A stretch of 64,000 nucleotides of DNA. Origin: Conus ventricosus (lineage: Eukaryota; Mollusca; Gastropoda; Neogastropoda; Conidae). The position numbers and the translations under genes were made by a program. Location of the stretch: the NCBI GenBank assembly GCA_018398815.1, contig CM031595.1, positions 141,256,614-141,320,613 on the forward strand. Direction: 5' to 3'. Of this stretch, positions 23,131 through 34,800 are shown one piece after another (within the stretch, counting starts at the first letter, position 1; the number at the start of each line of letters is the position of its first letter). The notes beneath the pieces were generated by a model. It had not been told where the DNA came from. It saw nothing but the letters and a program-made list of their open reading frames with translations, and ran no database searches.

Positions 23131-23611
23131 ATAGTAGCTCGTCTGAACCTGAGTTTCAAAAAAAAAATTTCTTACCTGCTGACTTTTATCCCTGTTAATA
23201 GTCTCATAAGTGTGTCTTTTTTTCTAAACACATTTCAGTCCATCTTTTCTTTCTTTTTTTTTCCTTAATCAACAGAGTGATCCTTTTTTTTCGTTGTTGA
23301 CACTTCTCATATTTGCGGGAGGATCTACACGATTTCTGAGTTTCTTTTTTGCCTGTACAAGTGCTTGTCATCATCAGGTAAACTGCTGAAGTGGGTACAG
23401 ATATTAAACCTTGATTAACCAACCAAACAGCAGGTAACCAGAATCATGCAACAAGTCTGACGAGTTCTTTACAGAGCTAAACAGCTATCACTTGCTGATC
23501 CTGCGGACATCTGCTTCGAAGGAACAATACACTAACAAAGCAGCCACAGGAGAATTACTTCTAATGTCCCCTTTCCCTTTAACGCGAGTTTGTCTTTCAA
23601 AATTAAGTACT

Positions 23612-25097
23612 TTAACCCTCTGCCTACCGCATGACTTTGTGCTATATGACTATGAGAAATACCATGCCAAGAGAGGTAACTCCGCAACACATACACACTT
23701 GCCAAAAAGAAACCTCAATAGAAAATTTGTTTTTAACTTATCTATTCTGTAAAAATAATGAAAAAAATTCAAAGACATCACTCCATCCAAAACAGCCATT
23801 TTCCCCCACATATAGTGAACTGGTACACGAGGAAAAAACAAACAAACGAACAGACTAACTGTACTTTGGTATTCTCAGTGCTAAAACAATTTTCCCTAAA
23901 TTCACTGTACCCACAGAACATCATGGATTAGGAGCACAGAGTGATTTTCCAAGTCTAAACAAAGTACTGAAACCTTCAGGAACAAAATAAAGTCATTCTG
24001 TATGGTATGCACACTAAATAATCAACTTTTATTGTGAAGCAAAAAACAACCCAAACTTCAACAATTTTGTTAAACTGAAGGCATCACATACAAGAAGATT
24101 TGTCTTCTAACTACTGAGGGGAAAAAATAACAAGAACAGATTACTGAATACTGGGCTTTAGATTGTGATGGAATTCAACAAAAATGTGCTTTTGCACAAG
24201 TGCACTGAGCAACCCCCCCCCCCCCCCCCCCCCCCCCCACACACACACACTGTGGTGATGATGTACCTCTTGTCCGGCTCCTCTTTGCTTTTTGATAAAC
24301 AGGCAGTTTTTATTTCAGGCCAGAGTTTATGTTCATCCTTTTCTGCTTGCTTTTGTGCAGCAAATAAATTTGTTTCTCGTTAAAAGTCTACCAAAATTCT
24401 TCTGAAATCAAAAAGCTAAAGGTGATGCTCCTACAGGCAAATCGTGGGACACACCCACTGACTGACCCGGTTTCCTGGCTATCAAAACAAGGGAACTTTT
24501 GGGGGGCTTCACTTCTTGTACCCAACCACTCCAGTCAAGAATTAAAGTATCTCTAGCAAGTTTTGTTTTCGAATTTTCTTTTTTGGGGGGTCTGGGCCCA
24601 GCAGCAATGGCTATTCGACATCGTCATTATCATCGCCTGAATCCTTATTGATTCCGGCCTCAAAATCAGTCAGCAGTCGATCTTTATTCATAACTAGGTC
24701 AAGATTGACGTCCGAATCGTCTTGCTTCAAATCTTCTTTAAGAGTGTAGCCCGCAAATACGCTCTCTTCATCAATATCACTTCAGAAAATGAATTCTGCA
24801 AGTTGCATAGTTACTTGATCCGCCATTTTCCCAGAAAATCTTCGCGAAAAAAAAGCCGAACTTTGAAAATTCACAGCAGCGAAACTACTCCACCAAAACT
24901 CATGCAACAAAAACCAAAATGGCGTACAGAAACGGAAGTACCGGAAGACTCTTCTGTCGCAATTGCATTCTGGGATATGCGATGGTGAAAGCGAAAGTCG
25001 TTGACCGAGTATTCAGCGGTCGATCTCGGTCGATCCGGTATTCAGAAGGAGGAAATCTCGCGGTCGATCTCGGTCGATCCGGTAGGCATTGGGTTAA
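23612..25097. mobile_element. piggyBac-like non-autonomous element (copy A only)
   Basis: The element spans 23,616-25,093 between two TTAA sites (23,612-23,615 and 25,094-25,097). Imperfect ~14-bp inverted repeats read CCCTCTGCCTACCG and CCCAATGCCTACCG. Copy B has a single TTAA at the empty site near 60,217. TTAA duplication with CCC-starting termini is the piggyBac signature. A minus-strand acidic segment near 24,620-24,720 (DSGDDNDDVE) may be a remnant of the transposase N-terminus. Confidence 0.87.
24211..24250. repeat. Poly-C tract followed by (CA)n
   Basis: About 28 C followed by a short CA run, inside the piggyBac-like element. Confidence 0.9.
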
Positions 25098-26088
25098 CTG
25101 GGACTGATGTTGATGTTGGCTTAACTCCGTATCTGGATATTAAAGGCATCAAGACCTAAGTTTCATTATCCTACATCAATAATCATGCAGATAAAAATGT
25201 TGTATACAGTTTGTACCACGTTCTGATGACAGAGCTGGTCTAGGGAAATGAAATCTTTCATGGTCTTTTCTAAAAGTAATTTTTCTGAAGTCATTCTGGA
25301 CAACTTGAGAAATAGCTAGTACTATAATGGATCTGTACTACAAGACATGAGATCACTCAGAATAGCAACTGCGACCCAAATCCTTTACAAAGTCCAATCA
25401 TGTTCAGTGAAGACCCTTTTATCATCCTAATCTCCTTCGTACACCTTCCGGGAGAATGAGGAATGTGTGTTGTCACTGGATTGTAAGTTCTGCTTCATTA
25501 ATTTCACTGAGTGCAACAGGCTTTCTGTACTTCTTTCAAAGCAGCTTGGCATATAAGGCTGATAGTCTATTGGTTAACATGTCAGCAACAGATTAAATGG
25601 TGTCAGATGAGTGATTTGAGAAACAGTAAAAGAGCTTGTTCGAATTCCTGTGCAACAGCAAAATGACACTTAAGTGTTTTTGTTGTCACTTTTCCTAGAC
25701 TATGAACAAACCAGTAGGAAAGATGGAATTCTTCCATTTGGTTTGAACAGGAAACGGACAAAAAATGAACAACCTGACTATGTAATGAGAAAACACTGAG
25801 GAACTACCCACTAAAAAATGAAAGTTTTCAAAGCTCTTCTGATGAGAAAAATGCCAGTCAATGGTATCGCCAAAACCTACTTGACTAGAGATAACTTTTT
25901 TCCTACATTATCTATCCCTATCTCTCCAGTAAGCACCTCTACATTTTTGTTTCTTGATCATTTCTATTTCATTAACAATTATCCTGCAAACAAGGAATTC
26001 AACACTCACCAGATGCATGTTTAAGCAAAACAAAGCAAAAACTATACACACACACACACACACACATATATTAGGTTACACCAGTCAC

Positions 26089-26284
26089 CTTGAGACTTCG
26101 CACAATTTTGAGGAGAGTGACATAGTCATCAGCGGTGAGAACTTTCTGAGCAATGGTTTGGGCTTGCTCCTTTTGCAGGCAGTTTGGACAGATGTAGGTG
26201 TCAATGGAGTCGGCCTCTGACTTCGTTACACCAACACAGCGCCCATGGAACCAGTCCTGGCAGCGGTCACAGCCAATGTAGAAC
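26089..26284 (-). CDS. BPTF: BPTF exon: C-terminal PHD finger and linker, copy A
   Basis: Encodes [18 protein letters not shown] and YICPNC of the second tandem PHD finger, then the helical linker [17 protein letters not shown] before the donor GTGACT. In this copy the linker frame is intact, while copy B has lost two bases here. One G is missing at the acceptor edge. In BPTF this PHD finger reads H3K4me3 next to the bromodomain; here that is by homology. Confidence 0.85.
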
Positions 26285-27338
26285 TATCACAGGAAACGGT
26301 CACCATTGCTGGACATGTCAACCAAAGAAAAATCATAACCATTTCATAACATGGCACACAAGAGCAAGTTTCAAAAGTCGGCCTCCATCTGTATTACCAA
26401 AACACTGTCCCCTCTCTCCCAACCTCTTCTCTACGCTAGGCTAAAAGGTTCAATGAATATGCTGGGGCAGTTGGGGATGTTCACAGTTTATCTTCATCAT
26501 AGGAAACAGTGAAGGGGTGTTGCAGCCTACCCAACAACCACTGTACTGCAAGTCAAGTGAGTGAAAGATAATTGTTCGTCTTGAATATTGCCTACACTCC
26601 AAAACTTCTTCATAAATCAAACTTCACTGAATCTCACACCATTCAGTCCATGAAAAGACTACAAGACCATTAAAATATTGATATTTACATCCTCACACTA
26701 CTAGTTGGAACAGGCAGTCTTTGAAACAAACATTTCAAAAACTGCTTTGGAAAAGATAAATAACAGCATAGGCAAGTGGACCAGAAGAAAGAAATATGAC
26801 AACAACTGTTAAAATGAAAACAAGACGGGAAAACAAGATCTGTACCCCATCCAAACCAGAAAACATCAACTTTTTTACAATGAAAATGACTCCAACAAAC
26901 TCACAGGGAAAGTTTCAGCTTTTGCACAACCTCTGATACAATTAAAAGTGCACAATAATCACATATCAAGTAGTAAAAATCAAGCCTGATTATAACCTGT
27001 TATATCGCACAGTTTAACTTTTTAAGTACATTGGAAGTCCTATCACACAGAATATCAGGTACTAGTTGCGCCAGTACCCAACCTGTACATAAGCGAACAA
27101 AGTCACATACACGCACAGTGTAACTGCCACAATTCCAGACAACCTGTCCAAGGAAATCTTAAGTCATCAGCACTAGTAAAAATGGCAAGTCATGAAGTAC
27201 TTTTTTAAACCTGTAACTTGAATTTATGAGAATGTAATAATAACCACTGCCCCTGATAAGGTTTTTCCTTCCTTCTCTTTCAATTCTATCAGCTGGTTTC
27301 CAGCTCAACTTTTCCCCTACTCATAGCCAACCACTTAC

Positions 27339-27512
27339 ATGGTTTTCATCATATGGAGTTCGACAAAGACAGTACAGCTCCTCAGAAGTGTTCTCCTGCT
27401 GTTTCCGACAGTCCTCGCAAATGTAGGAGTCAATGAAACGAGCCTGCTCCTCCGTGATGTGCACACATGTGCCATGAAACCAGTTGGAACACAGATCACA
27501 GCCTATGTAAAC
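27339..27512 (-). CDS. BPTF: BPTF exon: tandem PHD fingers, copy A (two offsetting indels)
   Basis: Same exon as 62,466-62,639. An A is missing from the TTTTAC codon run after the acceptor, and a T is added before the donor (CCAT|GTAAGT against CCA|GTAAGT). Length is therefore unchanged at 174 nt but the frame is lost from the start. The sequence between is nearly identical to copy B, which argues for consensus error rather than decay. Confidence 0.8.
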
Positions 27513-27698
27513 CTGAAACCATACACAAGAATGATTGGAAACATTTTCCTGTATTGCACAAAACCCCTTTGGAATAATTCATAATCTGTCACCTGTCTCA
27601 TTATCCTCCACTTGCCCCATCCTCCTCCAGCAGATCACACCCTGCACGATGTCTTTTTTTTTCCCCCTCAGCACAATGTCACTGATCAGTACCTGTCA

Positions 27699-28411
27699 TA
27701 AAATCGCTACTTCAGAGGCACACCAGTTCATCTCCAAAATGGCAGATTTGAGAAATGCCCACTTGAAGTTTTTAAACAATGGCAGAAGTCAAAACGAGTA
27801 CTTCTATAGTCACGTAACTCACAATGGTTCAAGTTCAAGTTGTAATGTATAAGTGCTGTTAGCAGCATCAAATAGTATTCAACAGAAAACATAAAAACAC
27901 GCATTTACAAAAAATAGTCATTCCTTGCTTGAAAACTGCCTCGCAGGGCTCTTCATAATTTGGAGCAAACCAGACTTCCAGTAGTAAGCCTGGTGTAGCG
28001 CGCTCTTTATCTGACCGTCCTAGCCTCTCCCCTCCCACATGGCAGAGCAGGCCATAATCAGTGTAATGAGGAAGGCAGACGTTTTCCCTCTCCTGCTGCC
28101 AGTATCTTTCACACGCAGGAAGAGTATCAGCCAAGTGTACAGAGGTAGCCTACCCTCCCTTCCTTTCCTTAACATATCCTCTTCTCAGCACAGTTGGTTA
28201 AAGCCGGGTGTTCCGCTGTTGCTCCAAACCCCATAGGTAATCTTGCTCTGTGCCACAAGTGTTTTTTCGCTTTATCTCTGCTATTATGCAACATCACATC
28301 ACCAGGTTTGGAGCTCTTGATAAGACCATGAAAAGACACACAATCCCACCAAAAAACCCAAAACCCAAAATTTGGAGTAATCTGGTGTGGCTCTAATGTA
28401 GCGAAATCTAA
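27699..28411. mobile_element. ~0.7-kb TIR element (copy A only)
   Basis: About 707 bp absent from copy B, which reads straight from GTCATAAAA to CATGTCC at 62,821-62,834. The ends are inverted repeats: ATCGCTAC...AGAG-CACACCAG on the left, and on the right the inverse of TTCGCTACATTAGAG-CACACCAG. A three-base TAA on each side is a possible duplication, which would suit a PIF/Harbinger-type MITE, but the junction is blurred by an A run. Confidence 0.7.
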
Positions 28412-29385
28412 CATGTCCTACTATCCAACGACTGTTTCCTTGTCATATACTTGTTACATTTCATACATCCTGTTTGCGTCATATACTGTACCATGTCAGA
28501 CCATAGCATTCAACGGCAGTTTAGCCAGCTCTGTCAGGCCGAATTTTATCCGTGGCCAATGCAGTCATAAGCCAGTCCACGTGACGTCACCCCACTTCCG
28601 CCTCCGGAAGAAGCCGGTGTCAACTTCTTCTACCTCATTCACCTTCGGCCTGCCGTCAAAGCAAGATAAGTCTTGTGCTCTGTCTCGCCTACACTTGCCT
28701 TTGTGTTAAGATTGTCTTTGTTTCTATACTGATTCAGTTGCGCTAAACCCTGAGTATTCTTGCCGCGTGAGGCTCTTGGGAGTGTAATTACTGGAAATTT
28801 ACCACTTTTACCCACACTCTCGCGACTTAGCGTTCACGATCGTCGGTTCGTTCGATCGTCGCTACACTTGTGCGTGTTTTATCATCGCCACGTGGTTCAC
28901 TTCTATCAAATTGTTTTCGGATTGCCCCCTACCCCGTCTCGGGTTTTACGGTCGCATCCTACTGTCGCATTCCTCCTCCTTTGTCGGGCTACACGCTCCT
29001 GGTTATCTCGCGATTTACTCGCCGGTCGTCCTTTGTTCTACCGCGACTTCCTTCCCGGGTCGTCGGCGGCCATCTTTCTTTCTCGCCGGTCGTGTTTCCC
29101 CACCATATTCCTACCTCGGGTTTATCACCCATTTGACGCAAGACTCCTCATTAAGGTTTAGTGCGCAAGAAAGACCATTATCCATCTCACTTAGAACGTG
29201 GTTCTGTAAGTGTGCGTGATTTTCACGATCGGTGGCGTGTACGGGTACTTGAGATTTCGGTCGATCTCTCGAGGACTTGCACGACACCACACGGGCGATC
29301 GAGATTAATTACCTTCTCGATCGACCACCTGTCTCCTTTTTGTGCGGTCGTCTGTTCCGGGTTTACTCTGCCACCTGCCCAACAT

Positions 29386-30478
29386 GGTGAAGGAAAACCG
29401 CCGGGTCGAGCCACTCCACTGCTCGGAGTTCGCTCAGTTTCCCGGAGAACCGGCGGTCGATTTCCGTCTCCGAGCAATCCGTTCACATGGATGAACGTAC
29501 GGTTCGGGTAGATAGAGACGACTGCTCCGCGGAGGGGACGCGTGACCTTTCCTCTTCTACCCGACCGACGGACGCACGATCGCGGCGTCCGAAGGCGGAT
29601 GGGCAAGCGGCCACCATTGCTAAATGCCTTTCTTTGACCTGCCCGGAAAGAAAGGAAATCCAAGAAGTCTAAGGGCAAGGCACCCCTCAGGGGGCCCTCC
29701 CGAGCTAAGAATAGCCGACGGAATTTCGCCTCACCCCCCTCCTCTCCATCGGCCAGCTTGCCCCTCTCGCCCCCGGATGCGCTCGGAGACCTCTCTCTAT
29801 CATGCTGAGTCGCGCGACCCTCGGTCCCAGGGGAATCATGCCGAGCCGCGAACCAGCACGGGTGACGGGTCTGGTATGGAATCGCCATCCGTCACTCGCC
29901 TTGGTGAGTCACATGTCCATTTTTCCCCGATATCGACACGTGTACTCACAGCGCTCTGCCCCACCGGGCACAGGTGCAGCCAACACCTGAGCCCGAGGAG
30001 CGCTTAGACTCCGGATGCAGTGTTATGGTCACCCCGAAGCACGACCTCGGTGGTGTCCATAATTCTGGGCGTGCGGTCACATCGCGCCATCAGCGCGGTC
30101 GTGTACTCGCACAAGGACGGTCGACCCACCCCGATCGACCATCACCTTCTCCCCTAGGGGTATCGGACGTTGGGGATCAGACCTTTTCGGGTCCCCGTTT
30201 GGGCAACGTCCACGGTCCCGCTCCTCCCGGGAGGATCTACCACCGGGACCGCGGGTAACCTGACCTATCCCAGGGGGGGGGGGGGGGGGGGGGGGGGCGC
30301 ACGGGACCGCATCCTGACCAATCTGCACGTTAGCGGGTTGGAGGCTCGGCTTCCGCATCCTCCTCCGTACCAGACCGGCCCTCACAGGCACCCAGGACGG
30401 CAAGGTGCAGTGCACGGACCTGTGCGGGGACGACAGGCCACTGCCTCTCGTTACCCCCACAATGGTGGCTCAGGTTAC
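29386..30478 (+). pseudogene. DIRS gag-like ORF1, copy (i), frame-broken and truncated by gap
   Basis: Begins at the same ATG as copy (ii) (AACATGGTGAAGGA) and encodes the same Ser/Arg/Pro-rich N-terminal region (MDERTVRVDRDDCSAEGT is shared). The frame changes several times. A 25-base G run at 30,273-30,297 replaces a short GGGGGTGGG in copy (ii). Confidence 0.6.
30273..30297. repeat. 25-base poly-G run in DIRS copy (i)
   Basis: Copy (ii) at about 45,477 has only GGGGGTGGG here, so the run is an expansion or a consensus artefact. Confidence 0.9.
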
Positions 30479-31478
30479 NNNNNNNNNNNNNNNNNNNNNN
30501 NNNNNNNNNNNNNNNNNNNNNNNNNNNNNNNNNNNNNNNNNNNNNNNNNNNNNNNNNNNNNNNNNNNNNNNNNNNNNNNNNNNNNNNNNNNNNNNNNNNN
30601 NNNNNNNNNNNNNNNNNNNNNNNNNNNNNNNNNNNNNNNNNNNNNNNNNNNNNNNNNNNNNNNNNNNNNNNNNNNNNNNNNNNNNNNNNNNNNNNNNNNN
30701 NNNNNNNNNNNNNNNNNNNNNNNNNNNNNNNNNNNNNNNNNNNNNNNNNNNNNNNNNNNNNNNNNNNNNNNNNNNNNNNNNNNNNNNNNNNNNNNNNNNN
30801 NNNNNNNNNNNNNNNNNNNNNNNNNNNNNNNNNNNNNNNNNNNNNNNNNNNNNNNNNNNNNNNNNNNNNNNNNNNNNNNNNNNNNNNNNNNNNNNNNNNN
30901 NNNNNNNNNNNNNNNNNNNNNNNNNNNNNNNNNNNNNNNNNNNNNNNNNNNNNNNNNNNNNNNNNNNNNNNNNNNNNNNNNNNNNNNNNNNNNNNNNNNN
31001 NNNNNNNNNNNNNNNNNNNNNNNNNNNNNNNNNNNNNNNNNNNNNNNNNNNNNNNNNNNNNNNNNNNNNNNNNNNNNNNNNNNNNNNNNNNNNNNNNNNN
31101 NNNNNNNNNNNNNNNNNNNNNNNNNNNNNNNNNNNNNNNNNNNNNNNNNNNNNNNNNNNNNNNNNNNNNNNNNNNNNNNNNNNNNNNNNNNNNNNNNNNN
31201 NNNNNNNNNNNNNNNNNNNNNNNNNNNNNNNNNNNNNNNNNNNNNNNNNNNNNNNNNNNNNNNNNNNNNNNNNNNNNNNNNNNNNNNNNNNNNNNNNNNN
31301 NNNNNNNNNNNNNNNNNNNNNNNNNNNNNNNNNNNNNNNNNNNNNNNNNNNNNNNNNNNNNNNNNNNNNNNNNNNNNNNNNNNNNNNNNNNNNNNNNNNN
31401 NNNNNNNNNNNNNNNNNNNNNNNNNNNNNNNNNNNNNNNNNNNNNNNNNNNNNNNNNNNNNNNNNNNNNNNNNNNNNN
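30479..31478. other. Assembly gap, exactly 1,000 N
   Basis: The round number marks a scaffolding gap of unknown true size. To the left the sequence is DIRS in a BPTF intron; to the right it is PIGX intron 2. The two sides are therefore not shown to be adjacent in the genome. Confidence 0.98.
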
Positions 31479-31802
31479 ATGATCAACGCATAATGTATGT
31501 ACATGTTGCCTTCCTTGCAAATTGAAGTACAATAGTGTATTTCTTGTTAATAGTTGAGTTACACATTGTTAGTGGTCTGGTTGTTAGCACAGTATTGCTG
31601 AAAGGAAACGTCGAGTCAGCCAGGAGAAGTTAACAGTAAATGAGTATCAGTAGTTCCTTTTTTCTTTATTACAGTAACTTTACGACATAGCTGGCTTGGC
31701 TTTCTGTGCCTTTAATTGTTTCATTCAGGGCACAAAAGTCATTGTACTTAACATTCATTTTATCATTACAGTGTTACTATGCTTGGTTGTGATGTCCTTC
31801 AG

Positions 31803-34800
31803 GTCTTGACAGCCAGCCCAGTGGACATAGAGGCACCTGAATACCTGTCTGCACCCCTGGATCTCTTTGTCTTCTCCTCAGCGCTGTTTGACACACCCAC
31901 TTCCTCCGATTCCCTTACTGTTACTGTTTCTTTACCTGTTCATGTGCGCTACCACCGACCGTCCCCTGACCCTGAGGTCACCGATGTAGCTGTGACGCTC
32001 TACCATCCAAGAGTTCTGCTGAACTGTGCAATACCAGGTGAGCGTTTCTGTCTGTCTTTGTATGGCTATGTATTTTTTGTGCGTGTCCCTTGTGAAAGTG
32101 TGTGATATTAAAGAAGGAAGTTTTGTGTGTTGGTGACAGGCAGCAGAGATCAGTGATAGGATAAGGTGATAGCAGGATGTGATGTGGTCATGACAGAATG
32201 TGGTGTGATGATGTTAAGACATCATGTGGCCATGGCAGGATACATTGTGATCTGATGTGACAGAATGTGGTGTGATGATGCTAAGACATCATGTGGCCAT
32301 GGCAGGATACATTGTGATCTGATGTGACAGAATGTGGTGTGATGATGCTTGGACATCATGTGGCCATGGCAGGATACATTGTGATCTGATGCGACAGAAT
32401 GTAGTATGGTGATGGCAAGGTGCCATGTGGTGGTGACAGAATACAGTGAGATGTAGAGGTAGCGGAAATATAGTGATGCCAGTATGTCATATGGTGATGT
32501 CAGAATACAGTGAGATGTGGTGATGTCAGAAGACACTGTGATGTGGTGGTGGCAGAATGTGTTATGATGATGATGGTAATTCATGTGGAGATTTCAGAAT
32601 ACAGTGAGATGTGGTGATGTCAGAATACAGTCTGATCTGATGACGTCAGAATACAGCGAGATGCGGTGGTGGTAGAATGTGTACTGATGAGGGCGAGATG
32701 GCATGTGGTGATGTCAGAATACAGTCTGATGTGGTGATGTCAGAATACAGTGAGATGTGGTGTACAGTGAGATGTGGTGATGTCAGAATACAGTCTGATG
32801 TGGTGATGTCAGGGTACAGAGTGATGTGGTGATGTCAGAATACAGTCTGATGTGTGATGTCAGGGTACAGTGTGATGTGGTGATGTCAGAGTACAGTCTG
32901 ATGTGGTGATGTCAGAGTACAGTGTGATGTGGTGATGAGTACGGTGTGATGTGTGATGTCAGAATACGGTGTGATGTGGTGATGTCAGAGTACAGTGTGA
33001 TGTGGTGATGTCAGAGTACAGTCTGATGTGGTGATGTCAGAGTACAGTCTGATGTGGTGATGCCAGAATACAGTGTGATGTGGTGATGTCGGAGTACAGT
33101 GTGATGTGGTGATGTCAATGTACAGTGTGATGTGGTGATGTCAGGGTACAGTGTGATGTGGTGATGTCAGAGTACAGTGTGATGTGGTGATGTCAGGGTA
33201 CAGTGTGATGTTGTTATGTCAGAGTACAGCGGGATGTGGTGATGTCAGAGTGCAGTGTGATGTGGTGATGTCAGAGTACAGTCTGATGTGGTGATGTCAA
33301 TGTACAGTGTGATGTGGTGATGTCAGGGTACAGTGTGATGTGGTGATGTCAGAGTACAGTGTGATGTGATGGTGGCAGAATGTGTTATAGGGATGTCAGA
33401 ATACAGTCTGATGTGGTGATGTCAGAATACAGCATGATGGGGTGATGTCAAAATGTGTTATGATGATGATGAGATGCCATGTGGTGAAGTCAGAATACTG
33501 TAAGAGATGGTGGTGTTGTCATGATGATGAGATGTCATGCGGTGATGTCAGAATAGTATGATGTGATGGGATGATGAGATGTCATGGGAGTTGTCAGAAT
33601 ACTGTAAGAGATGGTGTTGTCATGATGATGAGATGTCATGCGGTGATGTCAGAATAGTATGATGTGATGGGGATGATGAGATGTCATGGTGAGATGTCAG
33701 AATACAGTCTGGAGGATGATGACAGAATGTGTTGTTATGATGATGAGATGTCATGGGGTGATGACAGAATAGTCTGACGCTGAGGTGGTGCAATGTGGCA
33801 TTACTATGGCAAGACGCCATGTGGTGATGACAGTACAGTGTGAGGCAGTGGTATCAGAATGTGACAGTGTAATGACGAGATGTCTTGTGGTGATGACAAT
33901 ACATGTGAGGCAGTGGTGTCAGAATGTGACAGTGTAATGACAAGAGTCTTGTGGTGATGACAGTACAGTGTGAGGCAGTGGTATCAGAATGTGACAGTGT
34001 AATGACAAGATGTCTTGTGGTGATGACAGTGCAGTGTGAGGCAGTGGTATCAGAATGTGACAGTGTGTAATGACGAGATGTCTTGTAGTGATGACAGTGC
34101 AGTGTGAGACAGTGGTACCAGAATGTGACAGTATAATGACAAGATGTCTTGTGGTGATGACAGTACAGTGTGAGGTAGTGTTGACAAGAGTATGGAGCGG
34201 TTATGTCAGGATTGTTACGTGATGATGAATGAATTGAGTGTGATTTGGTGATGGCAGAATGTAATTGTAATGGTAGGATGAGATGCCAAGACATGATGTG
34301 GTATTGTTCAGCTATAAGTGACAGAAGAATGTCGTGTGATTGCAGGATATGTCGAAGTAGTGATGGCAGAATTCAGTGTGATGATATAATGTGATGTGTG
34401 TAGGCAATAATGTGATGTGTGTGGGCAAGATGTGGTTTCACTCTGTTTGGCGACTGGAGAATCTCATGTGGTGATGGCAGAATGTGATGCGAGTTTGTGT
34501 GGTGACAGTAGTCTGTGGTGCAATGATGGGAGAATGCGATGTTGTGATGAGAGAATGGGATGTGATGATGAGAGAGTATAGTAAGGGTGATGCAAGAATC
34601 TCATGTTGTGATACAGGGTGTGGTGTGCTGAAGGAAGAATATGATGTGAAGGTGGCATGGTATGGTACCATTGTGCAGACTCCAGACTGACAGAGGCTCC
34701 ATGTGACGCCTCCAATAGCAGCCAGTGTTCTTGGGCCGAGCTGTCCTACAGAAGTGTAAGTCACTTTGTGCTCCTAGAGAGATCACATGCAAGTGCATTG

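Larger units (their letters stand above)
28476..30478 (+). mobile_element. DIRS retrotransposon copy (i), 5' part, cut by the assembly gap
   Basis: Aligns from its first base (GCGTCATATACTGTACC) with DIRS copy (ii) at 42,145 and continues to the N run, where it matches 45,668 of copy (ii). It contains the left inverted terminal repeat, the leader and the start of the gag-like ORF. It lacks the hAT insertion carried by copy (ii), so it gives the empty site for that insertion near 30,045. It is antisense to BPTF, upstream of the PHD exons. Confidence 0.88.

Noticed and set aside
18209..27512. BPTF copy A as a pseudogene
   Set aside because: Frame breaks are single-base changes beside homopolymers, with some offsetting pairs. 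Splice sites and stop are kept, and the same bias occurs in non-coding DNA of that stretch.
29161..30258. Arg/Pro/Ser-rich open frames as a host gene
   Set aside because: They align with the gag-like region of DIRS copy (ii), and the region starts with the DIRS terminal repeat.
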